NCBI GenBank assembly: GCA_018806915.1
Contig: JAGKQI010000090.1
Span: 1,550,001 to 1,614,000, forward strand
Length of the DNA stretch: 64,000 nt
Direction of reading: 5' to 3'
Origin: Phytophthora colocasiae
Lineage: Eukaryota; Oomycota; Peronosporomycetes; Peronosporales; Peronosporaceae
Part shown: positions 41,360 to 51,350 of the stretch, piece after piece
How positions within the stretch are numbered: position 1 is the stretch's first letter
How the letters are laid out: each line of letters starts with the position of its first letter
Notes under the pieces: generated by a model
The model's database searches: none
Seen by the model: only the letters and a program-made list of their open reading frames with translations
What the model was told of the DNA's origin: nothing
Position numbers and translations under genes: made by a program

Positions 41360-42700
41360 CAAGAAAGAAGCATTCAAGCACATCGTCTCGGCTGGGTTGG
41401 AAGCGGGCAGCCACCACCTGCCTGCCCCGTCCTGCACAAGGAAAGCCGGACGTTGATGCCCCTCATGCACCGTTTTCCTCACGGTGTCCCTTGCGGTCAT
41501 TTGTGCACGTCCAAACGGAAGCGCTCAAACAAGTCGCTAACGTTTTGTTTTCGGGGTGGCTGCAACATGGAACTGCATCGCCTCGACGTCACACTACGAG
41601 AAGCATGACGATCCACTAACGTGACTCGAGAGCTGGAGGTGAAGGTGGAGGCAGGCGTTCTTCGTCAAGCAAGACATTCGTATGAAGCTCATAGAGCACG
41701 GAGCAAGTTCACGCAGTTTCCATTGACCTCGAAGAGTCCCACAAGCTGTGGATCGGTTGTCGTGCTTGCATGCACCTCTCCGCTCACGTCAACGCCAAAG
41801 TGACAGCTTGTACGGAAGTGAACGCCCACAGCACGAAAACACCAGCTGGATGGATGGCAGAAGTCCTCAAGTCGCTACTGTAAAGGTTTCTCTGCGAGCG
41901 ACTTGATCTGGTTGCTTCAAGCGTTCGGCGTCAATTTGCCAACGCGTTCAGAATCTGAACTTCAGATCAAGACAGATAACGCTTTGGCTCTTTTCGCGAC
42001 GACTTCGAGATGGCTTGATCGATTTGATCGTCCAGCTGGTTGTGCAGCGATTACGGATGCAGCTTTGACTTGGTTTGGCCAGCTTGAGAAGTTGCTCTGG
42101 ATCACTCAAGCCACCGACGCCATCTTCGATCCGGTAGTCGACGAGCACTGCATGAGCTGCTGGCGATCACCGAGACAGATGATGATACCAAATCTGTTTT
42201 CCACTGGGGGTTCTCGAAGCCTGCATGTACATGTATTGAGATTTCCCGTTTGAGAGGGGAGTCGGGAAGGGCTGGCTCAGCGTGAAAGACGAAAAACAGG
42301 ACGACTTGCCCTAGTTCAACTAGTAGTTGCGGTCACTGACCACCGGGCACAGAAGGCGCGAGGATTCATCGAGCAGGGTTCGTCTCAGGGTTAGCAAGGT
42401 GCTTTGCGCAGTCTCCTTGCGTTACGCACCCTGGGCTAGTAGGTTCCATCGGGATCCACGCCAACTTGACGGCCAAGCCGCGAGCGAAAACATGTCTCCG
42501 AGGTGGAGTCAACCTGCAGAGTGATGGTCGTAAAGTTGAAGTTGTGCAGTTCCTGGCCCGGTTGATACGAACGGCGGACGGATTTCGCCAACGGACCTTT
42601 TGTAGGACTAGTACTGTATCGGCATGGATCTACTTTCGCAGCTTTGGAAGCAAGTTGCCTATAGCGAAAGAACTTCTTCCGAAGAAGTGAAGAAGAACTA
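41360..42700 (+). pseudogene. Decayed coding stretch of unidentified origin
   Basis: About 1.3 kb between the Notum-like and SSRP1 genes has protein-like pieces in changing frames. Examples: VQTEALKQVANVLFSGWLQH (about 41500), IDLEESHKLWIGCRACMHL to AGWMAEVLKSLL with a stop near 41883, DLIWLLQAFGVNLPTRSES onward to ITQATDAIFDP (41903-42140), then ALHELLAITETDDDTKSVF in a shifted frame, and VGSIGIHANLTAKPRAK further right. Stops and shifts make a single working gene unlikely. The pieces do not resemble a transposase I know. They may come from one or several degraded host genes. Confidence 0.35.
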
Positions 42701-42859
42701 CATGCAAGTCGAGATCTTCAACTTGTTGTCCATACAAAAAAGTATTCGTATCCCATTGGCTAATTCTATCAATATGTTAAGTAACGATAAAGTATCCCTT
42801 AAGTGTTTCTCTTCCAAAACGCGCCAAAAAGCCCGCTCCACCTATTTTATCCTGCTAAA

Positions 42860-44464
42860 ATGTCGGACACGACACTGAGCAACGTGTACTGGGGCCACAG
42901 CGCTGGTGTTCTGGTGCTCTCGGCCTCTGGTCTATTGTGGCGCAGTCGCACGACTGAGAGCCAGAAAAAGCTGCTGAAGGACGACATTGTGACGCTTCTG
43001 TGGACGCCTGTGGGGCCCAAGACCCACCACCTCAAGGTGTACCAGAAAGCAGGCAATTACGTGCGCTTCACGGGGCTAAAGGCACAGGATGTTGCGCAAC
43101 TTAAGAACCACGTGGAGACGTATTTCGACCGGGAGCTGGAGCAGGAGAAGGTTGCAGCAGGCGGAGGCAATTGGGGCGACATGAAGTTCGAAGGGGGCAA
43201 TCTCAACTTCCGCACATCCAATGCCAGTGTCATGGAACTGCCTTTGGAGCAGGTTTCCCAGTGTGCTTTACCTGGTAAGAACGAGGTGGAGCTGCAGTTC
43301 CATGAGGACGACACAGTAGCTGGAGATGAGGAGACTTTGGTGGAAATGAGGCTTTACCTGCCCCCTGGAGACGGGTTGGAAGAGGTTGTCTCGGCTGAGG
43401 AGTTCAGACAGGAGGTGCTGGAGAAGGCCAACATCCGCAGTGTCATGGGGAAGAGCATCGTGGATCTGGACGAGACCATTGGTACGTTCCTCACTCCTCG
43501 TGGTCGCTATGGAGTGGAGATCTACGGCTCGTTCCTGCGTATGCACGGTAAGACGTTCGACTACAAGATCATGTACTCCAACATCAACCGCTGCTTTTTG
43601 CTGGAGCTGCCCAACGGCATCAACACAGCCTTTGTCATTAGTCTGGAGGAGCCTATTCGACAGGGTAAGCAGGGATACCCCCACTTGGTGCTGCAACTGA
43701 GCAAGAACGACGTCCACATTGATGTCAACATGTCGGCCGAGGAGATCAAGAAGTACAACGGCAACATCCACGAGCGGATGTCAGGAGCACTGCCTCAGAT
43801 CGTCGCTACTCTGTTCAAGTTCATCATTGGCAAGAAGGTCTACACGTCTGGAAAGTTCAAGACCCACAGCGGGGACAGAGCCGTCAAGTGCGCCGTCAAG
43901 GCCCAGAGTGGTGTGCTGTTCCCACTTGAGAAATCGTTCATGTTCATCCACAAGCCTACGACCTTTATCCGCTACGAGGAGATTGACTACATTGAGTTCC
44001 AGCGGTACGCGGGTCAGAGCGGATCATCCGCTAGTCGTAACTTCGACCTGCTGGTGAGCTGCAAGTCTGTGGGTGGGGAAGCTGCAAGGGAGTACATTTT
44101 CTCAGCCATCGACCGACGCGAGTTCCCGGAGCTGAGCCAGTTCCTGACATCGAAGAAGCTGCGCATCCGCAACCTGAAGGAGTCGCACGGTGCCGCCGCA
44201 CAGACGGGCTCGAAGAAGCGCGACTTCAACGAGTATTTAGAGGAGCTCGGCCCCGAGGAGGGCGAGATCGAGGACGACGAGGACGAGGAAGACTCAGACT
44301 TTGGTCCTGGAGACGCGTCTGGCAGCGAATCGAGTGACTTTAGTGACGAGGAGCTCAGTGGCAAGGAGTCGGACGAGGAAGTGGCTGAAGGAGGTGAGAA
44401 GAAGGAGAAGAAAAAGAAGAAGAAAAAATCGCACAAGAAACACAAGTCCAGCGCTGAAGAATAA
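42860..44464 (+). CDS. SSRP1: FACT complex subunit SSRP1/Pob3
   Basis: 534 residues from ATG 42860. FACT is a histone chaperone that opens nucleosomes for transcription and replication; SSRP1 pairs with SPT16. Landmarks are the N-terminal SNVYWGHSAGVLVLSASGL dimerisation part, FTGLKAQDVAQLKNHVETYF, WGDMKFEGGNLNFRT, EVELQFHEDD and the RYGVEIYGSFLRMHGKTFDYKI domain. The Pob3 middle domain (NRCFLLELPNGINTAFVIS, IRYEEIDYIEFQRYAG) follows. The protein ends in an acidic stretch (residues about 455-515) and a Lys-rich tail. The HMG box found in animal and plant SSRP1 is absent, as in yeast Pob3. Confidence 0.95.
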   Translation: MSDTTLSNVYWGHSAGVLVLSASGLLWRSRTTESQKKLLKDDIVTLLWTPVGPKTHHLKVYQKAGNYVRFTGLKAQDVAQLKNHVETYFDRELEQEKVAAGGGNWGDMKFEGGNLNFRTSNASVMELPLEQVSQCALPGKNEVELQFHEDDTVAGDEETLVEMRLYLPPGDGLEEVVSAEEFRQEVLEKANIRSVMGKSIVDLDETIGTFLTPRGRYGVEIYGSFLRMHGKTFDYKIMYSNINRCFLLELPNGINTAFVISLEEPIRQGKQGYPHLVLQLSKNDVHIDVNMSAEEIKKYNGNIHERMSGALPQIVATLFKFIIGKKVYTSGKFKTHSGDRAVKCAVKAQSGVLFPLEKSFMFIHKPTTFIRYEEIDYIEFQRYAGQSGSSASRNFDLLVSCKSVGGEAAREYIFSAIDRREFPELSQFLTSKKLRIRNLKESHGAAAQTGSKKRDFNEYLEELGPEEGEIEDDEDEEDSDFGPGDASGSESSDFSDEELSGKESDEEVAEGGEKKEKKKKKKKSHKKHKSSAEE

Positions 44465-44620
44465 AGCTGAATGGCTCGTCAGTGGTGTAGTTGGAAAACA
44501 ACTTGCCAATATACATGACCATCGTTGTTTACCTTTTTTGTAGCCATTTGTGTATTTGTATTTTAATTTCTGTAGCCATATCGGTTTTCTGTTTGAACAA
44601 AAAGCGCCAGTCTATCGGAA

Positions 44621-45058
44621 ATGGAGCACAGAAGTCGTCGACGGTCTCGACCGCTTGGACTCGAAGCCCCAGCGAAGGAGCGACTGGCCCAACAGATTGC
44701 AAGTGCTGTAGCTCTCTCTTTGGAGCGAAACCGGAGAGAAAACGACAGCGAACGGTTGCCAGGTGGTGTCAAAAGGGGAGTTTTAGCGTCAAGACTGCGA
44801 CTGGCGAGGCAGAATGTGGTGGACATGACGGTGTATCTGCAACAGCGAGCGGCTACGACGGCTGCAATTGTAGAAGAGCAAAGGCAGGTCTCCGGTTGCG
44901 GTGACGAACACAATGTTTGCGTCATTTGTTTGGACAGGAACTTACTTGAAAGTAACGTGGAGGCGTTGCCTTGCGGTCACGTCTTCCATGCTCATTGCAT
45001 TGCTCAGTGGCTGCAGTATCGACGAGTGTGTCCTGTGGACCGACGCCCAGTGGATTGA
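44621..45058 (+). CDS. RING-H2 finger protein, small
   Basis: 145 residues, single exon, ATG MEHRSRRRSRPLG. Residues 1-90 are basic and helical (ERLAQQIASAVALSLERNRRE). The C-terminal RING-H2 finger spans about residues 98-142: CVICLDRNLLESNVEALPCGHVFHAHCIAQWLQYRRVCPVDR, with C-x2-C, CGH, H-x2-C and CP. Such proteins are usually E3 ubiquitin ligases, binding E2 through the RING. No signal peptide or membrane helix. Substrate unknown. It starts 157 bp after the SSRP1 stop, on the same strand. Confidence 0.85.
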   Translation: MEHRSRRRSRPLGLEAPAKERLAQQIASAVALSLERNRRENDSERLPGGVKRGVLASRLRLARQNVVDMTVYLQQRAATTAAIVEEQRQVSGCGDEHNVCVICLDRNLLESNVEALPCGHVFHAHCIAQWLQYRRVCPVDRRPVD

Positions 45059-45406
45059 ATAGTTGTAGAAGAGGTGGATGTAAGATAAAACGAAGAGAAT
45101 AACTAACAACAGCAACATAATGGCATGCAAGTAGATGTCCTTTTAGTGATATTGCACGCGCTTACATTAACTACACTAATAGCTCGCCACGAGCACCAGC
45201 GGCAAAAAGGGGAAAGGGAAAAGCTCGTGTCGAGAGGAGAGAGGGTTCCGCCACTTGTATAAATTGCCTCTCCGTTGTGTTCGGTGTCTGCTGGTCGCTT
45301 GCAGGTGCCTTCTTCATTCGACCAGCTTAGGCTCCACCCTGCCTCGATGACTTCTAGACCAGCCATCTATAATCCTCCGCTGTGAAGGCACTCGACTTGA
45401 TCATCT
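45059..45406. other. Convergent intergenic region
   Basis: About 350 bp between the convergent small RING gene and the RING/SANT gene. No coding evidence; AT-rich at 45060-45130, otherwise mixed. Probably both 3' UTRs and terminators. Confidence 0.4.
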
Positions 45407-47791
45407 TCACGCGGACAATTTGCTCTTCTTATTGTCTGCTGTCAATGGGGTCTCCTGTTGTGCGTTCTCCAGCCGGCGCTTTCGTTCATTAGCGAGGTGT
45501 GAAGACTCTTCCCCTGCAACAGCAGCCAGGGCGCTTAACTGCAGTGTCGAACCATTGGACGCAAGACCAGTCGACTCGGAGGAAGCCACCAGCGACAAAA
45601 TGTCCTCGATCGACGAATTACGCGGGAATCCAGACTTGAAACCACCCAGAGAGTTCAGTTTGTCGTACGAGGCACTGGAAGACAGTGTGCTGAGATTGGA
45701 GAAGGACGGGAAACTGCTGAGATGGTCACTGGAGCCGAAGCGAGACAGCATGTCTGAGCTGGGCACACGCGCCATCTTGTCGCTGGACGGGACCCTCGGG
45801 ATGCGTTGCTCGCCTCCGCCCACCATGTGAAGTTTGTCCATCGACGGAATTCGCGGTAATTTGTCCAGCGACGCGACACGAGGAAGTTTGTCCATCGAAG
45901 GCACACGAGGCATTTTATCCATCGACGGCACACGAGGGAAAATGCCCGACGAGCTACGCGGCATCTTGTTTAATGGCTTGGGGATCTGAATTTGGTTCCC
46001 TGAGCCTGAAGAAGCTGAGGCATTGTGGCTGGGGCTGAGTCGCTTAGTATTAGCAGAGCTTGTCGTGACACTTGAGGACGTAGACACAGCACTGTCATTG
46101 CTGTTGCTCGTCTGTGGGTCGACGTCTGCTTCTTGCTGTTGCTCCTCCTTAATTACAGGTTCACCAAGCCGCCTCCGCATACCTCCCATGGTAGAATTCT
46201 CCTTGCCTTGCTGCTTGTGATTGTCACTTGTGTTCTCCATCGTATCTCGAGTATTTTGGGCTCCTCCTCGTGGACTGTTGGGGTGATCCTGCAACAAATT
46301 AGAAAGCTGTTCTAGTGATTGGATACGGGGGAAGTAAGCGTTCAGGCCTTCTCCGATAGACAATGGTTTGGGTAGACCAGCAGACTGCGAGTCAAATCCA
46401 CTGCTGGTAGCGTTCTGCGCGTCCGTTGAAGCGTACGAGCTGTTAGGGTTCATCCCACTGAAACCCGACGACGTCGAATGCTGGAAGTTCTCAATGCTGG
46501 CCACGCGGGGGAACAGACACGAAAAACTGTCAATGGACGACACGCGAGGGAACGAATCGCCTGAGCTCCCGTCCATCGCTGCGCTGCCCGGTGGTTTGTT
46601 GTCCTGGACCTGGTTCGGAGCCTGTTGGCCTTGTGTCTGCGCGCCAGCAATGCCGAGCATCGACACGTTGCTGTGGTCGCCATTAAATAGGTGGGAGGAC
46701 ACGTTGTTGTTCTGCTGTGGAGGGTGAAGCGGTGGCTGGACGGGCATGCCGCCACCTCTGCCTGGAGCTCCATAGCCAGCATTTGGCTGCTGCACAGGGA
46801 CCGGTCGAGGCTCCTGCTTGGTCATCGGCTGCTGCACTGGGGCCGAAGGATATCCCTGTTGCTGTGGCTGCTGTGGGTGTGGAGGTCTCATGGCCGTCGG
46901 GTTCCCTGGAGGTGCTGTGTATCCCATGGATCTGGCTGCTGCAAAGCGGTTCTTGTCCCTGGAGAGCTCCGACTCGAGTCGTTTCTCACGCCGTCGCTGG
47001 TTGTACTGTTCTCGTTCCAAGTAGGTTTTCTCCAGCTCTGCAAGGTCCTTTCGGATGTTCTCCATGTCCTCCTTGGACACTTCGTCCTCTCGTCGACGAA
47101 AGATGATCTTGCCAATACACTGGTCTCCTGTATATTTCTTGGAGATCCGCATGGGGTCGCAGTTCAATAGTTTCGATAGGAATGTGCGCAACGTTGTGCC
47201 TTCGGACAAAGGTAAATTTCCCTTCTTGAACTCCTCAATGAGTCGGTCGCAGTAGGCGCTTTCTTCCGCTGTCCACTTACCTTTCCGCATAGCTGTAGGT
47301 GGATTTGCAGGTTGCGGATTGGCTTCTCCATTGGCCGAGGCTGACGGGCTTCCTCCAGTCGCAGCGTTGTGCGACGTGCCATCCAGTACGTGGGTCTTGC
47401 TGTCTACCGGGTAGCCATTGTCCTGTTGCACCTGCATCTGCGCCGCGTACTGTTGTTGCTGTGTCATGAGGCGACGTGGGGCCTGAATTGGGGTCCAGCA
47501 CGTAGGGCACGTCTTGTCCTTGGTTAAACACCGCTCGATGCAACTGGCATGGAACTGGTGGTGACAAGGCTCCAGTAGAACGTCCACATTAGGGTTGTAG
47601 CATACAGGACACGTTCCTGGAGGCGGTGGGGGCATATACGCGCCTGGGGGAGCGTCTGGACGACCGGAAGAGGCGGAGACGCCGCTGGTCTGTGGGTTGT
47701 ACGGCATTCCGCTGCTCTGTGGCGGCATGTAGGCGCTCATATTGGCGTTGGGGTCAGGGCGAGGAATGTGCAGCGCTTCTCCCGTTCCCAT
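45407..47791 (-). CDS. RING finger protein with stramenopile SANT-like domain and 9-residue repeats
   Basis: 794 residues, single exon. Proline-rich N-terminus, then a RING finger near residues 58-105 (CPVCYNPNVDVLLEPCHHQFHASCIERC and CPTCWTPI). Residues about 175-245 carry a SANT/Myb-like module (RKGKWTAEESAYCDRLIEEF, then LPLSEGTTLRTFLSKLLNCDPMRISKKY), a form I associate with diatom and oomycete proteins. A coiled-coil stretch follows, then Gln/Pro/Ser-rich disorder. The C-terminal part has repeated F/L-PRV-SMDK motifs: four perfect-phase 9-residue units at 45833-45940 on DNA, preceded by spaced variants (FPRVSSIDSF, YFPRIQSLEQL). The last part ends with a KKSKLSA nuclear-like basic motif. 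Probably a nuclear E3 or transcription regulator; this is inference. Confidence 0.8.
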   Translation of the reverse strand: MGTGEALHIPRPDPNANMSAYMPPQSSGMPYNPQTSGVSASSGRPDAPPGAYMPPPPPGTCPVCYNPNVDVLLEPCHHQFHASCIERCLTKDKTCPTCWTPIQAPRRLMTQQQQYAAQMQVQQDNGYPVDSKTHVLDGTSHNAATGGSPSASANGEANPQPANPPTAMRKGKWTAEESAYCDRLIEEFKKGNLPLSEGTTLRTFLSKLLNCDPMRISKKYTGDQCIGKIIFRRREDEVSKEDMENIRKDLAELEKTYLEREQYNQRRREKRLESELSRDKNRFAAARSMGYTAPPGNPTAMRPPHPQQPQQQGYPSAPVQQPMTKQEPRPVPVQQPNAGYGAPGRGGGMPVQPPLHPPQQNNNVSSHLFNGDHSNVSMLGIAGAQTQGQQAPNQVQDNKPPGSAAMDGSSGDSFPRVSSIDSFSCLFPRVASIENFQHSTSSGFSGMNPNSSYASTDAQNATSSGFDSQSAGLPKPLSIGEGLNAYFPRIQSLEQLSNLLQDHPNSPRGGAQNTRDTMENTSDNHKQQGKENSTMGGMRRRLGEPVIKEEQQQEADVDPQTSNSNDSAVSTSSSVTTSSANTKRLSPSHNASASSGSGNQIQIPKPLNKMPRSSSGIFPRVPSMDKMPRVPSMDKLPRVASLDKLPRIPSMDKLHMVGGGEQRIPRVPSSDKMARVPSSDMLSRFGSSDHLSSFPSFSNLSTLSSSASYDKLNSLGGFKSGFPRNSSIEDILSLVASSESTGLASNGSTLQLSALAAVAGEESSHLANERKRRLENAQQETPLTADNKKSKLSA
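45833..45940 (-). repeat. Four tandem 27-bp units coding 9-residue PRVPSMDK repeats
   Basis: Units read FPRVPSMDK, MPRVPSMDK, LPRVASLDK and LPRIPSMDK. Spacing is constant at nine residues; conserved positions are PR-x-x-S-x-DK. Related single copies occur elsewhere in the same protein, e.g. FPRVASIENF. Confidence 0.85.
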
Positions 47792-49447
47792 GGGGGCGAA
47801 TTAGACTGGGGGGACCAACGAGTTCTTCCTGCAGTGGCTTAAACCTTTGACCTCGCAGAGAGAAAAATAACGGGAAGAGACGAGCGAGAAGAGCGGTTCC
47901 CGCCGCAAAAATTAGCCACAGCGCTAAAAATAAGGGTGGCTGTTGCGATTTACTAACTTTGACGTTTGAAACCCTTAATTAGGAGGTTAGTAAGAGCCAA
48001 TTTGCAGCGGCGGGAAGGTCGCCTGATTCGTGTTCTTCTTTTTGATGCGCAGAGACCAGGCGCTGCTGCATTCTGGACCAACTGATCCCGCGTCACTTAC
48101 TGTAGTTTTTGGTGCGAAAAGGTAACTTCAGACCGCTTTGAAGCACCAAGCGATGCGCTTCCAAAATGCTTCAGAGTCGACGGCAGATGTTGCCGGCTCT
48201 GTGCGTTAAGCTCTAACCGAGCCTCTGGCTCGCGCTGCAAGTCGCAGATCTGGATATGTAGCACGCCAAGTGTGAACTGCCAACGCTGCTGGTCAACTCA
48301 GAAATGCTTTGATGATCCTGTGGGTTTGTGCTGGACTGAACACCTCTGAAACGAGTCGGATTTCATGGTCCCTTTGAGTGTCGCCACTGGCGACTCGACT
48401 GTGGTTTACTGAGACTCTTGGTGCCACCAAGTTGGTGGTGCGGTTGAAGGTGTCAAGCTTTTTTGACTCAAGCCAAGCCTCGTTTCACACTTGCAGGTTC
48501 AGGTTGAACTACGGTGGCGAAGCGGCCAAAGCCTCGGCGGTCATGCACAGCAGCAGACAGCAGCTACATGGCAGGGCTGCTTGGGCTGCTGCCCTCCAGT
48601 GCATTGGACACATCTGTTTGACTATCTGGTAGTCAAAAATGCTCTGAGTAAGCAAAAATGAATTGACTTGCAGTACATTCACGCAAATTACTTTGCAGCA
48701 TTCAGGCATCACGTCTGTAGTGCAAAACGAGACATACAGCTTCCTTTTGGCAGGAAACTTTCCGCATTAGTTGTGTAAGCTCCACTGTTTGCATGTAACG
48801 CAATGTGGCTTTGGCGAATGCGAATCAATTGCATTTCAATGCCAGAGTGGGAGCAGCTCACCTAGATTCAACCAGGGAGAAAAAGGCCGATGCGACTTCT
48901 TTGTGCCCTAAACCTCTACGCTAAAACTATGCTTTTAGTAGACAAATAGCTGTGGGCAAAGTCGTAAATCGGGGTACGAATTTTTGCATGCAAATTCTGC
49001 GCGCTTTGCGTACTGGTCCCTTGCTGGCCAGACTGAGACCCCTTCTTCATGTGACAGCAGACAACCAGCTACACGTGTACATGGTATCCAGCTACATGGC
49101 GTTCGCACATGACGATCTACCAGTAGTCGGCAGAGAGCGACGCTGCTCAGCTGCTGCTCAGCATGTCGTCATTGTTTTATTAATCGCACACTATTGCATG
49201 CATGAGCACCAGCTTAAACAACAGCGTTCCGCAGCAATGGAGCTCGTTTCAGCTGCACCAAGTCTGCTTGGTGCCATTTTGCTTCAACCCCACCATCACT
49301 CTGCCAACTAATCCAAAAAAGGCAAGTTCAACTTCAAGCTTACGTGCACCGAAATGCAGTCCAAGCAGCATAACGGGAAACCTCACCAACTCAAAGCGTA
49401 CATGCACGTGAAATTGAAAAACTATATCGTCAGGACGTCAGTCTAGA
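47792..49447. other. Long intergenic region, no gene recognised
   Basis: About 1.65 kb between two minus-strand genes (stop of the EHD gene at 49448, ATG of the RING/SANT gene at 47791). The part next to 47791 is the likely promoter (AT-rich with GCTAAAAATA-like stretches). From about 48050 to 49400 short open frames occur on both strands, but none has a recognisable domain, ATG context or splice pattern. Motifs such as ACATGGCAGGGCTGC and CCAGCTACATGGC recur loosely. It may hold decayed repeats, but I cannot name one. Confidence 0.4.
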
Positions 49448-51163
49448 CTACGTTGCCAGTGTGGGTCGCCGGATGGTGCTGGTCATCGGTGAGTTCCCCA
49501 TTTCAGGATGCTCCTTGCTACTCGAAGGTGGCACGAGCGAGACTGGAAGCTCTGCTGGAATAGACTGGCCCTCCTTAGCCAGAGTACAGAGGTGCATGGC
49601 TACAGCGAACTCGTCCATATCCAGACTGCCAACCTTGGACTGATCCGCGAGGTCCCAGATCGCCCGCAGGACTGTTTGAGAGACGGCTGATGTCGCCTGC
49701 TTCTGCAGCGGCGCCATGCAGCTCCCTCCCGAGGCTCGACCGGATAAATCCAGCGTTAATGAAGAGAATATGGCGTCGTATTCTGGTTTACGTCCCAGCA
49801 GCTCCTCCTCCCACTGAAGCCTTTCTCCAGAGGACATGGCTGCAGCGAATGGATTATTGCTTGGGGCTCCATCCGAGCTTTCTACACCAGCAACGCCCAC
49901 TTTCGAGTGTCTCGGTAGTGAAGCCATCAGAGCTGGGATATCCTTGGTGAGCATATCGTCAATGTCTTGGAGCTCGCGAGATTTCAACGTTGGAAACTTC
50001 GTGAACTTGCGGTCAGCACACTGGCGCACGAAGGCGTCAAGAGGAGGGAAATCTCCAGGGGGCAAGTGATACTTGCGTTGAACTTCTCGGAAGTTCTCGG
50101 CCATGTTGTCGATCAACTCGCGCTGCTTCTTCTCCATTCCGAAGACTGCAGGCATCTTGTCACGCAAATGGCCCAATAGACAAGCATGGACTTTTGCCAG
50201 TCGAGCTCTCTTTACCAGCTCGTTTACTTTCCGAACGGCTGCGTGTTGTGGTAGCGCACGCAACTCGTCGAGTAAATCTCGCTCCTCGGCGTCAAAAAGA
50301 GCTTCCGGTGTGCCGTCTTCGCCGTGTTGCTGACGCGGTTGCGACCAGAACGAGCCGAGGTACACGCGCATGACTTCGGGGGTCTTCAGTACCTTACCTA
50401 AAGACCACATGAGGGCTCCGTAAACGCGTAGCAGACGTTGTTGGTCCACTTGGTCAGCCTTGTTGAGTACGCAGCGGACCTTATCGTTTTGGCCCTGTAA
50501 CACCTCGATCACGCGTTGGAATTCGTCCGAGATGTCGAGTTTGTGTGCGTCGAAGAGTAGCAAGATCAAGTCCGATCGCTCGGCAAACCAACGTGCCACC
50601 TGCGTGAAGTCGTAGCCGCGTGCAATTCGCTGCTTCTCACCGCTAAGGATACCGGGAGTGTCCACGATTGTGAGCTGTTCGAGCACGGGAGCTGGAAGCT
50701 GCGCAACCTCGAACTTGTTGAGGAAAGCCGTGCCGAACATGGACAACCCGCCGTAGGGCAGGTCTGGAGCCACACATGCAGCATTGCCGGGGACTGTGCA
50801 CTCCTCATCTCCGTGCATCACCGCAACAAACCGATCAGTTGTGGGCTCCGGTCCTACACGTTGGCCAGGGAATGGCCTACCCAGCAGATACTCGATGAAG
50901 GAGGTTTTGCCCACTGAGTATTGGCCGATCATGAGCACCTGCGGCTTGGCCTCGAAGTCGGAATCACTTAGTAGCGGCGAGTGGAAGTCTCCAAACTCGT
51001 AGCGTTTTTCCAGCGGTCTGAGCTTAGTGGCATAAAGTTTCTTGAGACCATCGATGACTTCTCGACTCTTGGCTGCAATCTCTGCGCCTTCGCCGCCTGC
51101 GTGGAGCTCTATGCCTGGAACGGAGCCAGACCGCTGAGAGCCCAAGAGCTTGCTGCTGGACAT
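49448..51163 (-). CDS. EHD-family dynamin-like GTPase
   Basis: 571 residues from ATG 51163 (the open frame reaches 51280 without an ATG). EHD proteins hydrolyse ATP and tubulate endosomal membranes. Landmarks: N-terminal helix LKKLYATKLRPLEKRYEFGDF; P-loop GQYSVGKTSFI; PFPGQRVGPEPTTDRFVAVMHG; TIVDTPGILSGEKQRIARGYDF (switch II); ADQVDQQ; LGSFWSQP. The helical region has MPAVFGMEKKQRELIDNM. The C-terminus carries an EH-like domain (YDAIFSSL to LRAIWDLADQSKVGSLDMDEFAVAMHL) with an inserted Ser/Gly/Ala loop between its helices. The C-tail after it is Pro/Ser-rich. The likely role is endocytic recycling. Confidence 0.93.
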   Translation of the reverse strand: MSSSKLLGSQRSGSVPGIELHAGGEGAEIAAKSREVIDGLKKLYATKLRPLEKRYEFGDFHSPLLSDSDFEAKPQVLMIGQYSVGKTSFIEYLLGRPFPGQRVGPEPTTDRFVAVMHGDEECTVPGNAACVAPDLPYGGLSMFGTAFLNKFEVAQLPAPVLEQLTIVDTPGILSGEKQRIARGYDFTQVARWFAERSDLILLLFDAHKLDISDEFQRVIEVLQGQNDKVRCVLNKADQVDQQRLLRVYGALMWSLGKVLKTPEVMRVYLGSFWSQPRQQHGEDGTPEALFDAEERDLLDELRALPQHAAVRKVNELVKRARLAKVHACLLGHLRDKMPAVFGMEKKQRELIDNMAENFREVQRKYHLPPGDFPPLDAFVRQCADRKFTKFPTLKSRELQDIDDMLTKDIPALMASLPRHSKVGVAGVESSDGAPSNNPFAAAMSSGERLQWEEELLGRKPEYDAIFSSLTLDLSGRASGGSCMAPLQKQATSAVSQTVLRAIWDLADQSKVGSLDMDEFAVAMHLCTLAKEGQSIPAELPVSLVPPSSSKEHPEMGNSPMTSTIRRPTLAT

Positions 51164-51350
51164 GGTGCACGTCTGGCAGGAGGGGAAATGGTGTGTGTCC
51201 GTTGCACTCAGGTGACTGCTCGTTGGAAAACGGACAGCAGGAGTGATTGATGTTGAAGTTGAAATAAGAGTGATGGTCAATTTGTTGCCGTTGTTGAAGT
51301 GTTGAATTGTGAATAAAACGTACGATGTGTTTCAATTTCAACAATACTAG

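Noticed and set aside
47792..49447. Possible genes from short open frames on both strands (e.g. 48378-48632 and 48952-49311)
   Set aside because: No recognisable domain, no splice pattern, biased codon use not evident, and stop-rich surroundings; better described as intergenic.
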